Shown in pieces: positions 1 to 7,529 of a stretch of 32,722 nucleotides of DNA. The DNA is from a virus: positions 1 to 32,722 of the IMG/VR virus record IMGVR_UViG_3300033143_002584. The stretch is one strand, 5' to 3'. Numbering within the stretch: position 1 is the first letter of the stretch; each line of letters starts with the position of its first letter. Made by a program: the position numbers and the translations under genes. The notes beneath the pieces are model-generated. The model made no database searches, was not told the origin of the DNA, and worked only from the letters and a program-made list of their open reading frames with translations.

Positions 1-114
1 ATTGATGTCTGTATGGGTAGATTGTAATGGTGATGGCGAGCCTGACGAAGATGAGGTCGGTCCTTTGCCTGTCAGTACAGTGGATACAAGCAATTACTTT
101 GCTACAAATGGGTT
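1..114. repeat. Left copy of the 114-bp terminal direct repeat
   Basis: The first 114 bases are identical to the last 114 of the window. The gene beginning at 31785 continues in frame through the repeat and finishes at 148, so the two ends join in the real molecule. This is most simply an assembly overlap from a circular or circularly permuted genome. A genuine short terminal redundancy cannot be excluded from sequence alone. Confidence 0.95.
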
Positions 115-148
115 CGATCCAGTATTCGAGTGGGATTCGAGCTTCTAA
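1..148 (+). CDS. Head-tail adaptor-like protein, C-terminal part (gene continues from 31785)
   Basis: This is the 3' end of a gene whose start lies at 31785; the joined product is 323 aa. The reading frame enters at base 2 and stops with TAA at 146-148. It encodes a calcium-binding-type loop at 20-55, with Asp, Asn, Asp, Gly, Asp and Glu at EF-hand positions 1, 3, 5, 6, 9 and 12, and then an acidic and aromatic C-terminus. The next gene starts one base after the stop, so the two are probably translationally coupled. The position between the capsid gene block and the neck and tail-terminator genes argues for a connector role. No family-specific motif was recognised, so that role is inferred from gene order. 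Confidence 0.8.
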   Translation, partial: LMSVWVDCNGDGEPDEDEVGPLPVSTVDTSNYFATNGFDPVFEWDSSF

Positions 149-149
149 A

Positions 150-596
150 ATGGGCATCACTGTTACAGATAATAAGAAAGAAAAGAAAATTAGCCTTTCT
201 TTTACTGAAGATGACTACAGAAGAGTTGCTGCTGCTATGGTAGCGGCTATTCAAGAGCGAACACTGGCTGGTCTCTCTGCTGATGGTGAAAAAAGGTTTA
301 AACCTTATACGAAAGAGTATGCTGCCTGGAAAGGCCAGACTCATGTTGACCTTAAACTAATCGGTACAATGCTTAATTCACTAATAGTCAAACGAACAAG
401 GACAGGTTTTCGAATCACACTTCCAGATTCTGAGATGAAGAAAGCATTAGGCAATGAGGTCAATGGACGTGCCTTTATGGGGATTACTAAAAGCACCATA
501 GAAGCCATGGAATTGGTTATTGCCGAAATAGTAGATGAAAAGCTTGGCTTAACACCATTGCGCTCTAGGTCTACCTCAAGAAGAACAATTAAATAA
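150..596 (+). CDS. Neck / virion morphogenesis-type protein
   Basis: The product has 148 aa. The ATG at 150 follows the previous stop by one base; an in-frame upstream ATG at 27 lies inside the preceding gene and is rejected. A central segment (about residues 50-85) has the pattern of phage virion-morphogenesis and neck proteins: a Phe-x-Pro-Tyr-x-x-x-Tyr stretch, a Lys-Gly, then a 'DL..IGTMLNSL' helix followed by beta strands. Family members join or complete the head-tail interface. It lies between the adaptor gene and a tail-terminator-like gene, as expected in siphovirus operons. The C-terminus is rich in Arg and Ser. The family assignment is by eye; the structural role is fairly secure from context. 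Confidence 0.65.
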   Translation: MGITVTDNKKEKKISLSFTEDDYRRVAAAMVAAIQERTLAGLSADGEKRFKPYTKEYAAWKGQTHVDLKLIGTMLNSLIVKRTRTGFRITLPDSEMKKALGNEVNGRAFMGITKSTIEAMELVIAEIVDEKLGLTPLRSRSTSRRTIK

Positions 597-607
597 AGGA
601 CTTTATT

Positions 608-1081
608 ATGGGAATCGGCGCAGCTATGGATCAACTATCGAATGCGGTAGTAAATGTAATTCCACTACAACACCCTAATCAACCATTCAGAGCTATTGAC
701 ATGAATGGTGCAGCCCCAAGACTAGAAGAGATTGCGAAAACTACTGATAGATCTTTTGATATTGGAACCTTATCTCTCCCAGAAGATGATGGTGAAGCTG
801 GGAGTCCTGATTGTGGAAGATTGAGAGCAAGAGTTGAGCTTGTCTTGAGGATTGGTTATAGGCTCGGAGATAACCTGAACAGGCGAGCTTTGGATGTAAT
901 GATTGCTGAGGATATTAGGCGTGTTGTTAATTGTATTATGTCTCCAATGAATTGGGACGCTGCTAATACAGATATCTTGACGGTGATGCCTCCAAGGACA
1001 CCCGTTGCAGATAATATTGATGACCAAGCTCTCATTATTAATATCCCTTTTACAATGCTTTATAGGGAACTTGTTCCTTAA
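608..1081 (+). CDS. Tail terminator-like protein
   Basis: The product has 157 aa. AAAGGA precedes the ATG at normal spacing, 11 bases after the neck gene. The sequence is a compact mixed alpha/beta protein with no signal peptide or membrane segment. It has a central Arg-rich segment followed by 'ELVLRIGYRL', an alternating strand typical of tail terminators, and ends with another strand (LIINIPFTMLYREL). Its size and its place directly before the tail tube gene match tail-terminator proteins, which cap the tube and join it to the neck. No diagnostic motif is visible, so the call rests on synteny and length. Confidence 0.55.
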   Translation: MGIGAAMDQLSNAVVNVIPLQHPNQPFRAIDMNGAAPRLEEIAKTTDRSFDIGTLSLPEDDGEAGSPDCGRLRARVELVLRIGYRLGDNLNRRALDVMIAEDIRRVVNCIMSPMNWDAANTDILTVMPPRTPVADNIDDQALIINIPFTMLYRELVP

Positions 1082-1088
1082 GATAGAA

Positions 1089-1122
1089 TTATCGTCAACA
1101 TTGGTTCTAATTAAGACGATAA
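1089..1122 (+). promoter_or_regulatory. Inverted repeat enclosing a promoter-like motif upstream of the tail tube gene
   Basis: TTATCGTC (1089-1096) and GACGATAA (1115-1122) are perfect inverted 8-mers. The spacer contains TTGGTTCTAATTAAGA (1101-1116), and the same 16 bases recur at 2747-2762 before the tail chaperone gene. The gap to the tube gene start at 1200 holds no ORF. The TAATTA part resembles a sigma70 -10 element but no good -35 is present. It may be a phage late promoter or an activator site. Confidence 0.4.
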
Positions 1123-1199
1123 GCTAGGAGCTGGCGTGTTGCTATGCTGCTAAAAAGAAAGACAAATGCTGAATAATAACGGCATAGGAGTTAAACATT

Positions 1200-2561
1200 A
1201 TGGCATCTAGCCCTACTTCAATCAAGTCAGTCGCAATTGCCGTCGAAAATGTCAGCTTTGGTAGCGTTGCCTCTGCTACAGGCGTTTCAGACCATGCAGC
1301 CCTGACATTCGTTACAGCCGCCGGCATTGCCCGCGCTGACATTACTACAATTGGTGAGTCAATCTCTAACACTCGTGATGACGAGGTGCGTTGTGCTGCG
1401 TATGCATTAGCGCCAGAGCCCGCCACTATGTATGACCACTCTAAGACCCCGCCTGAGCGTATTCGTAGGCGTAGAGGCGAGATTACTCTTACCTTCAATG
1501 AGATTCAGCTCTTGGGTGATGGTTCTGGCGATATCTTTGATTATGCCGGCCACCCTTTGCACATGCTTGTTCACTCTGGAATGAAGCTTGTTAGTTCTAG
1601 CGGCATGACTACTGATACAGTTGTTGCCAACATTGATAATAACACTTTCACCTCTACTGATCTTCTTGGTACGTACCAAACCCAGGTTGGTGGTCTTTTC
1701 AGTACAGTTATCAATGGTCGAGTAGAGTATAGTGCCATTACTGATGCTACAGGTAACCCTTTGGCTGCTGGTGACGTTACTCACGCTCCTGCGATGAGTG
1801 TTGGTCTAAGCAATGAGGAACTTAGATTTGCTGAGAACTTCTTCTCTGCTTCTGATCTTAGCCTTGATGCTAACAGCTCAGTAGCCCTTCGCCTTGATGG
1901 TGTCGGCTTCAGGACCTACGCTTACGGTTGCCGTATGACCGGTCTCAGTGCCAGCGTTAGCAACGACCGCCTAACGCTGGCTGTAACTCTTACTTGTGCT
2001 TACGTTACAGATGATCATGCTAATGCTGATGTTGGTTGTCCTGCATATCCGAACGGTGCTACCCAGCATCTTCGTGGCTCTTACTTTGTGACTGGTTCAG
2101 ATATTAACTCCATGAGTGCTGCTGGCGCTCCTTTCAAGACTGCGAGAACCAATACCCAGGTCAGTTCTGATTCGGTTTCTTGGTCCATCACAAACACTTA
2201 CGCCCCTGAAGGTCGAAGTGATGACATTGTTGGAATGAGTGACTGGGCTTTGACTGATTCTGCCGCAGAGATGACTTACACGACTACAGTTCCTAACACG
2301 AACATAGACGATGACTTCCTTAACTCAAGCTACCGCTCTGCTCTCTTGGGCTTTGCACCGCAAGGGCAAGGTAATGGCTTAGCTTTCTACATTCCTTCTG
2401 GTTTTCAGACTGAAGATGCCAGCAAGCGTGATGTTAGTGGCGAACTCGTTTCGCAAACCATTAATCTTCGTGCTGGTCCTTGGCTGGGTGATGTAGAAGT
2501 TGTTGGAACTTCTAATGAGCACCTTGTAAACAGCCCGTTCCGCCTTAGCTTCGGTCTGTAA
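1200..2561 (+). CDS. Major tail tube protein (putative)
   Basis: The product has 453 aa. ATAGGAGT precedes the ATG at 9-base spacing. It is a Ser/Thr/Ala/Gly-rich, beta-strand-dominated protein with no signal peptide or transmembrane segment. An Arg cluster near residues 88-94 precedes a 'GEITLTFNEIQLL' strand. The gene follows the tail-terminator-like gene and precedes the tail assembly chaperones and tape measure gene, the classic position of the tube protein. At 453 aa it is longer than simple tube proteins, so it may carry an extra surface domain (about residues 200-400). Codons favour forms common in highly expressed genes. It is followed by a strong hairpin and a non-coding gap, which fits separate high-level expression. 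A decorated tube or tail-associated structural protein remains possible. Confidence 0.6.
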   Translation: MASSPTSIKSVAIAVENVSFGSVASATGVSDHAALTFVTAAGIARADITTIGESISNTRDDEVRCAAYALAPEPATMYDHSKTPPERIRRRRGEITLTFNEIQLLGDGSGDIFDYAGHPLHMLVHSGMKLVSSSGMTTDTVVANIDNNTFTSTDLLGTYQTQVGGLFSTVINGRVEYSAITDATGNPLAAGDVTHAPAMSVGLSNEELRFAENFFSASDLSLDANSSVALRLDGVGFRTYAYGCRMTGLSASVSNDRLTLAVTLTCAYVTDDHANADVGCPAYPNGATQHLRGSYFVTGSDINSMSAAGAPFKTARTNTQVSSDSVSWSITNTYAPEGRSDDIVGMSDWALTDSAAEMTYTTTVPNTNIDDDFLNSSYRSALLGFAPQGQGNGLAFYIPSGFQTEDASKRDVSGELVSQTINLRAGPWLGDVEVVGTSNEHLVNSPFRLSFGL

Positions 2562-2568
2562 AGTAAGA

Positions 2569-2596
2569 AATGTTCCTGGTTTCTTCCAGGAACATT
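2569..2596 (+). terminator. Strong hairpin after the tail tube gene
   Basis: AATGTTCCTGG (2569-2579) and CCAGGAACATT (2586-2596) form a perfect 11-bp stem with a 6-base loop, 8 bases after the tube stop codon. Only a weak T stretch follows, so it may be an attenuating terminator or an mRNA 3'-end stabiliser that raises tube protein yield over downstream genes. Confidence 0.6.
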
Positions 2597-2617
2597 ATTC
2601 ACCCCTTCCACACATGG

Positions 2618-2681
2618 CCATAGTCGGCCGCTAAGGGCCATAGAGCGCCCTTAAAACAAAAACACACCTCCTAGTACCTAT
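2618..2681 (-). repeat. Dispersed intergenic repeat, copy A
   Basis: The complementary strand holds a 17-mer (rc of 2665-2681) identical to 16979-16995, followed by a GGCC-loop-GGCC core with CTATGG (2618-2639) that aligns with the cores of copies B, C, D and E. The gap 2562-2800 has no gene. It holds the tube hairpin, this repeat, a further segment (about 2695-2740) resembling other copies, and a promoter-like motif. Confidence 0.6.
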
Positions 2682-2746
2682 ACCAAATTAACGTGCCTGT
2701 ATGGCGCTTTAGGGATAATTGTGTTATTGGTGGGTGTTAGGATACG

Positions 2747-2762
2747 TTGGTTCTAATTAAGA
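2747..2762 (+). promoter_or_regulatory. Late promoter-like motif before the tail chaperone gene
   Basis: TTGGTTCTAATTAAGA is an exact 16-base copy of 1101-1116. It lies 39 bases upstream of the chaperone start. The core TCTAATTAAGA matches a motif seen before several other genes (see findings). Confidence 0.4.
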
Positions 2763-2800
2763 ATGAATGCAGCTCAGGAGAGACTGTAAGGAGAAAAGAT

Positions 2801-3388
2801 ATGGCTATTAAATTCTATCCGAATGCAGACGAAGTAATTGAGATCGTATTGGCATGTGATCCCTCGTTGCAGGAAGCGAACACAGAAGAGGTGTTAGCGA
2901 AATACCTTGCTACTGGCGATGATAGTGATCTTGAGAAGCCTGAAGATGTTTCGGTGTTTAAAATCAAACCCCTGACCGTTGCTCAATTGAGCATTGCTCG
3001 ACGTAAAGCTGGCCGTGCTTCTGTTCTTGGTGATGAAATCAAGAAGAAATTAGACAGTGCAAACCTAAAAGCTATGGAGAACATCCAGAAAGCTCTAGGA
3101 TTAGCTATCGGAGAAGAGCGAGAACTAACAGAAGATGAATTGGATTCAGACGAGTTTAAACCATCGTTCACTCTTGATGACTTAAGTGACAAGGAGTATA
3201 AAGCTTACAACGTTACTCTTGCATATGATGAAGCATTTAACGATGCTTTGGTCAAACTAGGTATGAAGGCTGATACTGGTGGTGATTTGGCCAATATCAG
3301 ACCTCTAAACTTTCAGATGAAGGTCAGAAATGAGCTTTTTGTTCATATTCTTCGAGCAACTAATATGAGCGCTGAGGGAAAAGACTAA
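2801..3388 (+). CDS. Tail assembly chaperone, short form (lambda gpG-like)
   Basis: The product has 195 aa and is acidic and helical, with no signal peptide. TAAGGAG (2787-2793) sits 7 bases before the ATG at 2801, which decides the start; an in-frame start at 2747 would overlap a promoter-like motif. Its position between the tube and tape measure genes, and the G GGA AAA slippery heptamer just before its stop, identify it as the short tail assembly chaperone. In lambda the equivalent gpG and frameshifted gpGT coat the tape measure protein and recruit tube subunits. The primary sequence is not obviously lambda-like, as is usual for this fast-evolving gene. Confidence 0.8.
   Translation: MAIKFYPNADEVIEIVLACDPSLQEANTEEVLAKYLATGDDSDLEKPEDVSVFKIKPLTVAQLSIARRKAGRASVLGDEIKKKLDSANLKAMENIQKALGLAIGEERELTEDELDSDEFKPSFTLDDLSDKEYKAYNVTLAYDEAFNDALVKLGMKADTGGDLANIRPLNFQMKVRNELFVHILRATNMSAEGKD
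3376..3382 (+). promoter_or_regulatory. Programmed -1 ribosomal frameshift site
   Basis: G GGA AAA in the zero frame fits X XXY YYZ and differs from lambda's GGGAAAG only in the last base. It lies three bases before the zero-frame TAA (3386-3388). After a -1 slip, translation resumes with AGA CTA ATC and stays open to 3810. A stem (CTGGG 3402-3406 / CCCAG 3415-3419) lies 19 bases downstream and could assist, although it is further away than usual. Confidence 0.8.
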
Positions 3389-3810
3389 TCAGGACAGCTA
3401 TCTGGGTTGCAAACCCCAGTGACGGGGCCATGCCTTGCTGGTCCTGTGAAGATTGCCCTGCTAACATAAGGAAAGCTAGAGGTAATTGTGGTGGTCCTAT
3501 GATCGCAGGCAAATATGGTATTGGAAAGAATGAAAACGGCGAGGCTGGTGTACCAATGTATAGAGTCATCCCGGCATGCTCTAATGAAACCTGGGCTGAT
3601 GAGTTTGTTACGACATGCCCAATAGCTGGTCTTAGGGAACATTGGATACATGAAGCCATGGATCTTCATCATACAATAAAGACATTCCCAGGTTTCGATA
3701 TTAAGGCTTTAGTTGGAACACCATCTAATCATTGTCTAGAGGCTATTAATGCTGTTTCTAGTGCTATGGCTGGTATTGAAGCAAACTATTATAGAGAAAA
3801 AAGCAAATAA
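3382..3810 (+). CDS. Tail assembly chaperone, frameshift extension (lambda gpT-like)
   Basis: This 142-residue extension is read after a -1 slip at 3376-3382 to give a G-T fusion of about 336 aa. The frame is open from 3376 and has no convincing SD before its first ATG at 3430, which argues against independent initiation. The extension carries a Cys cluster (C-W-S-C-E-D-C, then another Cys 14 residues later) that could bind metal, and ends in amphipathic helices. In lambda-type systems the T part binds the tape measure protein or the tube, while the G part coats the tape measure. The order G, G-T, tape measure is fully conserved here. Confidence 0.75.
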   Translation, partial: RLIRTAIWVANPSDGAMPCWSCEDCPANIRKARGNCGGPMIAGKYGIGKNENGEAGVPMYRVIPACSNETWADEFVTTCPIAGLREHWIHEAMDLHHTIKTFPGFDIKALVGTPSNHCLEAINAVSSAMAGIEANYYREKSK

Positions 3811-3853
3811 TTGCCTACAAGTTTGTTAACGAGAGGCATTGTGGAGAATTACA

Positions 3854-6160
3854 TTGAGTATTAATAGAGAAATCGACATTGTCTATGATGTTAAAGGCAC
3901 GAAAGAGGCCACCAGAGATATTGAAAAGCTTAATAAAGCTATTGATAAAACTGGTGATGAAGCAAAAAAGACTTCAAAAGAGGTAGATAAATTAAATAAG
4001 TCTACAAAGAAAGCCTCTGTTGAGACAAAAGGTCTTAATGACAAGATGAAAGATAGTGCTGGCGCAGCTAAAGACAGCCTGAAGGGTTTCACTGAGATGA
4101 ACTCCCTCATGGGCGACCTTGCTGGTGCCGCTAAACTTCTTTCTGGTGTTGCATTATTTGATCTTGGTAAACAAATCTTTGATATGTCAAAAAAGATGTA
4201 TGATCTTGCTAACAATACTGGTGGTGCGAAGCGTGCAATTGCTGGTATTTCAAAAATAGCTTCAGCAGAGGCTAAGAGCCTTCAAGGTTTTGCTACATCT
4301 ATTGAGAAGATTATGTCCGCTACAGGCAAGGCTGTAAGATATGAACAATGGAAAGCTATTGAAGATGCAAAATTAAAATACCAATTGGCCCAAGTTGATA
4401 TGCTCACTGCATATAAAATTCGAAAAGAATTTACGGTCATGCAAAAAATAACAGGCCAGAAGTTTGCCCAAGCAGAAGCGCGGAAATTGGCTTCTGCTCA
4501 ATTCATCTCTGAGATAGGCCCAGGCGGTAAGCCGACAGGTAAAACCATTAAGTTCTATAACCAAGCATTGGTTGAAGAGGCAGCATTCCAAAAAAAGATG
4601 TTAGGTTTGCAACAGGACGCCTTCAATGAAGCGGGCCGAAATCTTACAGGATTAGAAAACGCCTCTTTTGAGTTATGGAAGGCGATGAAAAAGCTCACCG
4701 GGGAGAGTTATGGTCCAAAAGCGAAAAAGAAGGTTGAGACTTTCTCAAGCGAACTTCTAAATGCCGTCTTGGCCAGTGAAGCCTTGGCCACTGCAACAAT
4801 TGGTATAAGAGATGCGTTTTCTGATGCCAGAGAAGAACAAGCCCTCTATATTAGAAAAGCAAAAGAGTATGGCATTTCTGTAAAAGAATTAATGGCTTTG
4901 CAGGCAGACCCTCAAAGAAGATTCATCATTGGGAAAGAGGTGGTCTTTGATAGGCCCGGTGGAGAGTTTACTGGAGATCGTGATCTCTTGCAAGAGATGC
5001 TTGACTCAATGACTCAAAAACCACTGTCTCTGGATCTTATTATCGAAGAGATGAAAGCACTCGAACTAAAAGATGTTTCTGTTAAAGATTATTTAAAATT
5101 TAGACAGCAAGTAATCATGAAACAAGTATCTACTGCCCTTTCAGAATTGACTAGTGTTGGTGCAGATGCTGAACTAGTAAAGACAATGGCTGAACCGCAT
5201 GAAGCATTACTCTCGCGATTACTGCAAGAGAATCTTCAAGCGATTACAGACCCCAAGCTTCGAAAGCAAATGAGCGACGAGATATTTGAGGCTTACAAAG
5301 TCATACAGAAGGAAGTCGCAAGGAAGATGGACATAGAAAGAAAGACAGGCGGGGATCTGTCGGTTGATATAGTCACTGGTGCTCTTTCTATTTCCGCTCT
5401 TGGCTCTATGTCGAAACGTCTCGGCGGACCAGATTTGCTGCAACCCATAAAGACCGAGGAACAAGTTGTTAGGGGACTGATGAAGGATTTGCTGCCTGAA
5501 GACATAGGCAAAGGCTTTCTAGACTTTTTTGGGCCGTCTGTATCGAAGGGTTTTGATGCTGGGGCTGCCTTCCTCGATCAATTAACAGCCAAAAGGGCAG
5601 AATTCGAGGCAATCAAAGAACTTCAGGTCGATATTACCCAGATAAGCAAAGGTCTTAATATAGCTTCTGGTGGTATGAGTGCTTTCGCAAGTGCCTTGGG
5701 TGCTGCTGGTATTGCTGGCGAGAAAACTAGACGTGTTATGGCTGGCGTGAATGCTGCAATGATGGGTGCTAGGGCCGCAGAAGCTTATGCCGATGGCCTT
5801 TACTGGCTTGCAAACCCTTGGTACTTAGGTGGACCTAACCCTGCGCTTTCTGCAGCATCTTTTGCGGCCTCTGCAGCTTATGCTGGTAGTGCTGGCCTAT
5901 ATGGTTACGTTGCTGCAACTGGTGCTGGTGGTACTTCAGGAGGTGGCGGAAGCTCTGCTGGTACGACTTCTGCACCACCTTCCAGGCAAGAGTTTGATAA
6001 AGGCGATGAAGTTGGAGCCATGACGGTTAATATTGTTCAAGGTGGACAAGCTTTACATACCCAGCAAGACACGAGAAACCTTGTAATGTCAGCTTTTGAA
6101 GAGACGTTAGCCCAGAGAGGAAGTGGAGCAAGACGTAGAATCAGAACCGCCCTCCAGTAA
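3854..6160 (+). CDS. Tape measure protein
   Basis: The product is about 768 aa. I choose TTG at 3854 because GGAG (3843-3846) lies 7 bases upstream. TTG at 3839 in the same frame is possible but has only 2 bases after its GAGAGG. Residues 10-75 form a charged Lys/Asp/Glu coiled coil. A short hydrophobic stretch follows near 80-115. Long helical segments run through the middle. Residues 640-730 are Ala/Gly-rich and hydrophobic, ending in a run of glycines, as in tape measure proteins that contact membrane. No lysozyme or peptidase motif was seen. The protein sets tail length and probably enters the cell envelope on injection. Confidence 0.88.
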   Translation: MSINREIDIVYDVKGTKEATRDIEKLNKAIDKTGDEAKKTSKEVDKLNKSTKKASVETKGLNDKMKDSAGAAKDSLKGFTEMNSLMGDLAGAAKLLSGVALFDLGKQIFDMSKKMYDLANNTGGAKRAIAGISKIASAEAKSLQGFATSIEKIMSATGKAVRYEQWKAIEDAKLKYQLAQVDMLTAYKIRKEFTVMQKITGQKFAQAEARKLASAQFISEIGPGGKPTGKTIKFYNQALVEEAAFQKKMLGLQQDAFNEAGRNLTGLENASFELWKAMKKLTGESYGPKAKKKVETFSSELLNAVLASEALATATIGIRDAFSDAREEQALYIRKAKEYGISVKELMALQADPQRRFIIGKEVVFDRPGGEFTGDRDLLQEMLDSMTQKPLSLDLIIEEMKALELKDVSVKDYLKFRQQVIMKQVSTALSELTSVGADAELVKTMAEPHEALLSRLLQENLQAITDPKLRKQMSDEIFEAYKVIQKEVARKMDIERKTGGDLSVDIVTGALSISALGSMSKRLGGPDLLQPIKTEEQVVRGLMKDLLPEDIGKGFLDFFGPSVSKGFDAGAAFLDQLTAKRAEFEAIKELQVDITQISKGLNIASGGMSAFASALGAAGIAGEKTRRVMAGVNAAMMGARAAEAYADGLYWLANPWYLGGPNPALSAASFAASAAYAGSAGLYGYVAATGAGGTSGGGGSSAGTTSAPPSRQEFDKGDEVGAMTVNIVQGGQALHTQQDTRNLVMSAFEETLAQRGSGARRRIRTALQ

Positions 6161-6186
6161 TATCTTCACTGCACTTTAAGCCAAAT

Positions 6187-6247
6187 GGACCAGCAAATAT
6201 GTGCAAACCCTTAAGACATATAATGCAAGAAGAGAATTTGCTGGTCC
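6187..6247 (+). promoter_or_regulatory. 12-bp perfect inverted repeat between tape measure and distal tail genes
   Basis: GGACCAGCAAAT (6187-6198) and ATTTGCTGGTCC (6236-6247) are perfect inverted copies 37 bases apart. The gap 6161-6287 has no other gene. A TCTAGTTAGA promoter-like motif (6263-6272) follows. The hairpin could slow or separate transcription or protect mRNA ends. There is no T-run, so it is not a standard terminator. Confidence 0.5.
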
Positions 6248-6287
6248 CTTCCTCTTCAGCAATCTAGTTAGATACAGAGGAAATACT

Positions 6288-7514
6288 ATGCCAACTTATG
6301 AATATTCTCCAGACATTGCGATAGCATCACGCTTTGACGCTCGTTCCTGGGGAGCAAATATAGACCTATATTCGAGAATCACTATTGCAACTGGTCTGGA
6401 GATTGTGGAAGGGACTGCGTCTCTAGCTATTATCCATGATGATGCTCTTGCCTTTCTGAACGGCAGAGGTATCTATAGGTCATGGGAAGATGAGCTTAAT
6501 GCTGGGCCACTTTTAGGAACCTTTACTACCGGCATCGATGAAGACGATAGAGTATACATTGAGAATGCTACAAACGACTTCGAGATAATTGCTCGACCTG
6601 ACAATGAAGCATGGGGTTTCGCTGCTGCTGGTACAGGTTTTGCTGGTGGTATAGCTCCATTTAGGCATACTGCCTATACCAATTGGCCAAGGGGAGTAAT
6701 GATTATTCCTTCAACTGGTTCCAGCCCTACAGTAGCTGTTCATGATGGTGCTAGTACAGATTACTGGCCGAATGATCGTGGATTTACCCAAGACGTTCCA
6801 ACATCTATGCGAGGTAGAGGTGTTGCAGGCGATATTGATGACCTAGGTAATGATTGTTTGGAAATCTTAGACGACAATGCTTTTACAGGACACAATACTT
6901 GGGGAGTTGATGCAGACGGTCACGTATACAACGATACACCCTATTACAAATACCCCACTGAAGCTGATGCCACGATTGTTTGGATTGATACTGACCTAAG
7001 AGACAGACTTGGCTTTGATGGTACTGAAGTTATTGATTCTTCTACGTTTTATCGTTGGAGAACTACAGCTACTCACCCCTTGCCAGGATTTATTAAGCCT
7101 ACTCGGCCTCTAATCAAACTCAGCATTGGAACAGAGAATGTAGGCTCTAGTATTAGAAAGGTGAGTGGTGCACATTACGCAGCGCCAATTAATACTTATC
7201 ACACAGTAGACTTTAGCTGGCACTTAGATGGCCCATCAGATAGTTTAGATTTATCTCGTCATTGGGAAGAATACGTAGTGCCTTATCTTCAAGAGGGTAT
7301 GCCTTTCAACCTTTATCAAGACTGGGGAGATAGTCGTAGAGCTGGGCTAACTCGCAAGAACCAAACGTATGGCGGCACTTACACGGTCGAATTCAAAGGA
7401 TATAGGGGTCGCCTACCATTGTACATTTTAAACGGCGTAGATGGCACTTTAGAGTGGCCTGATGAGCTTAGAAGGCGTATGCCAATCAACATGGCAAGCC
7501 AACGACGCGATTAA
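6288..7514 (+). CDS. Distal tail / minor tail protein
   Basis: The product has 408 aa. AGAGGAAA lies just before the ATG at 6288; a GTG at 6201 in the same frame has no SD and would place the start inside the inverted repeat. It is an aromatic and Asp-rich beta-strand protein without a signal peptide. Residues 280-408 have a Tyr/Trp-rich pattern ('EYVVPYLQEGMPFNLYQDWGDSR' region) seen in tail-tip proteins of marine siphophages. Being first after the tape measure gene, it is a good candidate for the distal tail protein linking the tube to the tip. The family is not recognised with certainty. Confidence 0.5.
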   Translation: MPTYEYSPDIAIASRFDARSWGANIDLYSRITIATGLEIVEGTASLAIIHDDALAFLNGRGIYRSWEDELNAGPLLGTFTTGIDEDDRVYIENATNDFEIIARPDNEAWGFAAAGTGFAGGIAPFRHTAYTNWPRGVMIIPSTGSSPTVAVHDGASTDYWPNDRGFTQDVPTSMRGRGVAGDIDDLGNDCLEILDDNAFTGHNTWGVDADGHVYNDTPYYKYPTEADATIVWIDTDLRDRLGFDGTEVIDSSTFYRWRTTATHPLPGFIKPTRPLIKLSIGTENVGSSIRKVSGAHYAAPINTYHTVDFSWHLDGPSDSLDLSRHWEEYVVPYLQEGMPFNLYQDWGDSRRAGLTRKNQTYGGTYTVEFKGYRGRLPLYILNGVDGTLEWPDELRRRMPINMASQRRD

Positions 7515-7529
7515 CGGAGAGACAATCAA

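Noticed and set aside
1142-1784. Two leftward ORFs over the tail tube gene
   Set aside because: They are shadows in antisense frames of a clear structural gene and lack SD sites.
3430-3810. Independent gene starting at ATG 3430
   Set aside because: There is no convincing SD before it and its frame is open further upstream to 3376, overlapping a correct slippery heptamer. A frameshift extension explains the layout better.
6201-6287. Longer distal tail protein from GTG 6201
   Set aside because: It has no SD and would begin inside the 12-bp inverted repeat; ATG 6288 has AGAGGAAA at normal spacing.
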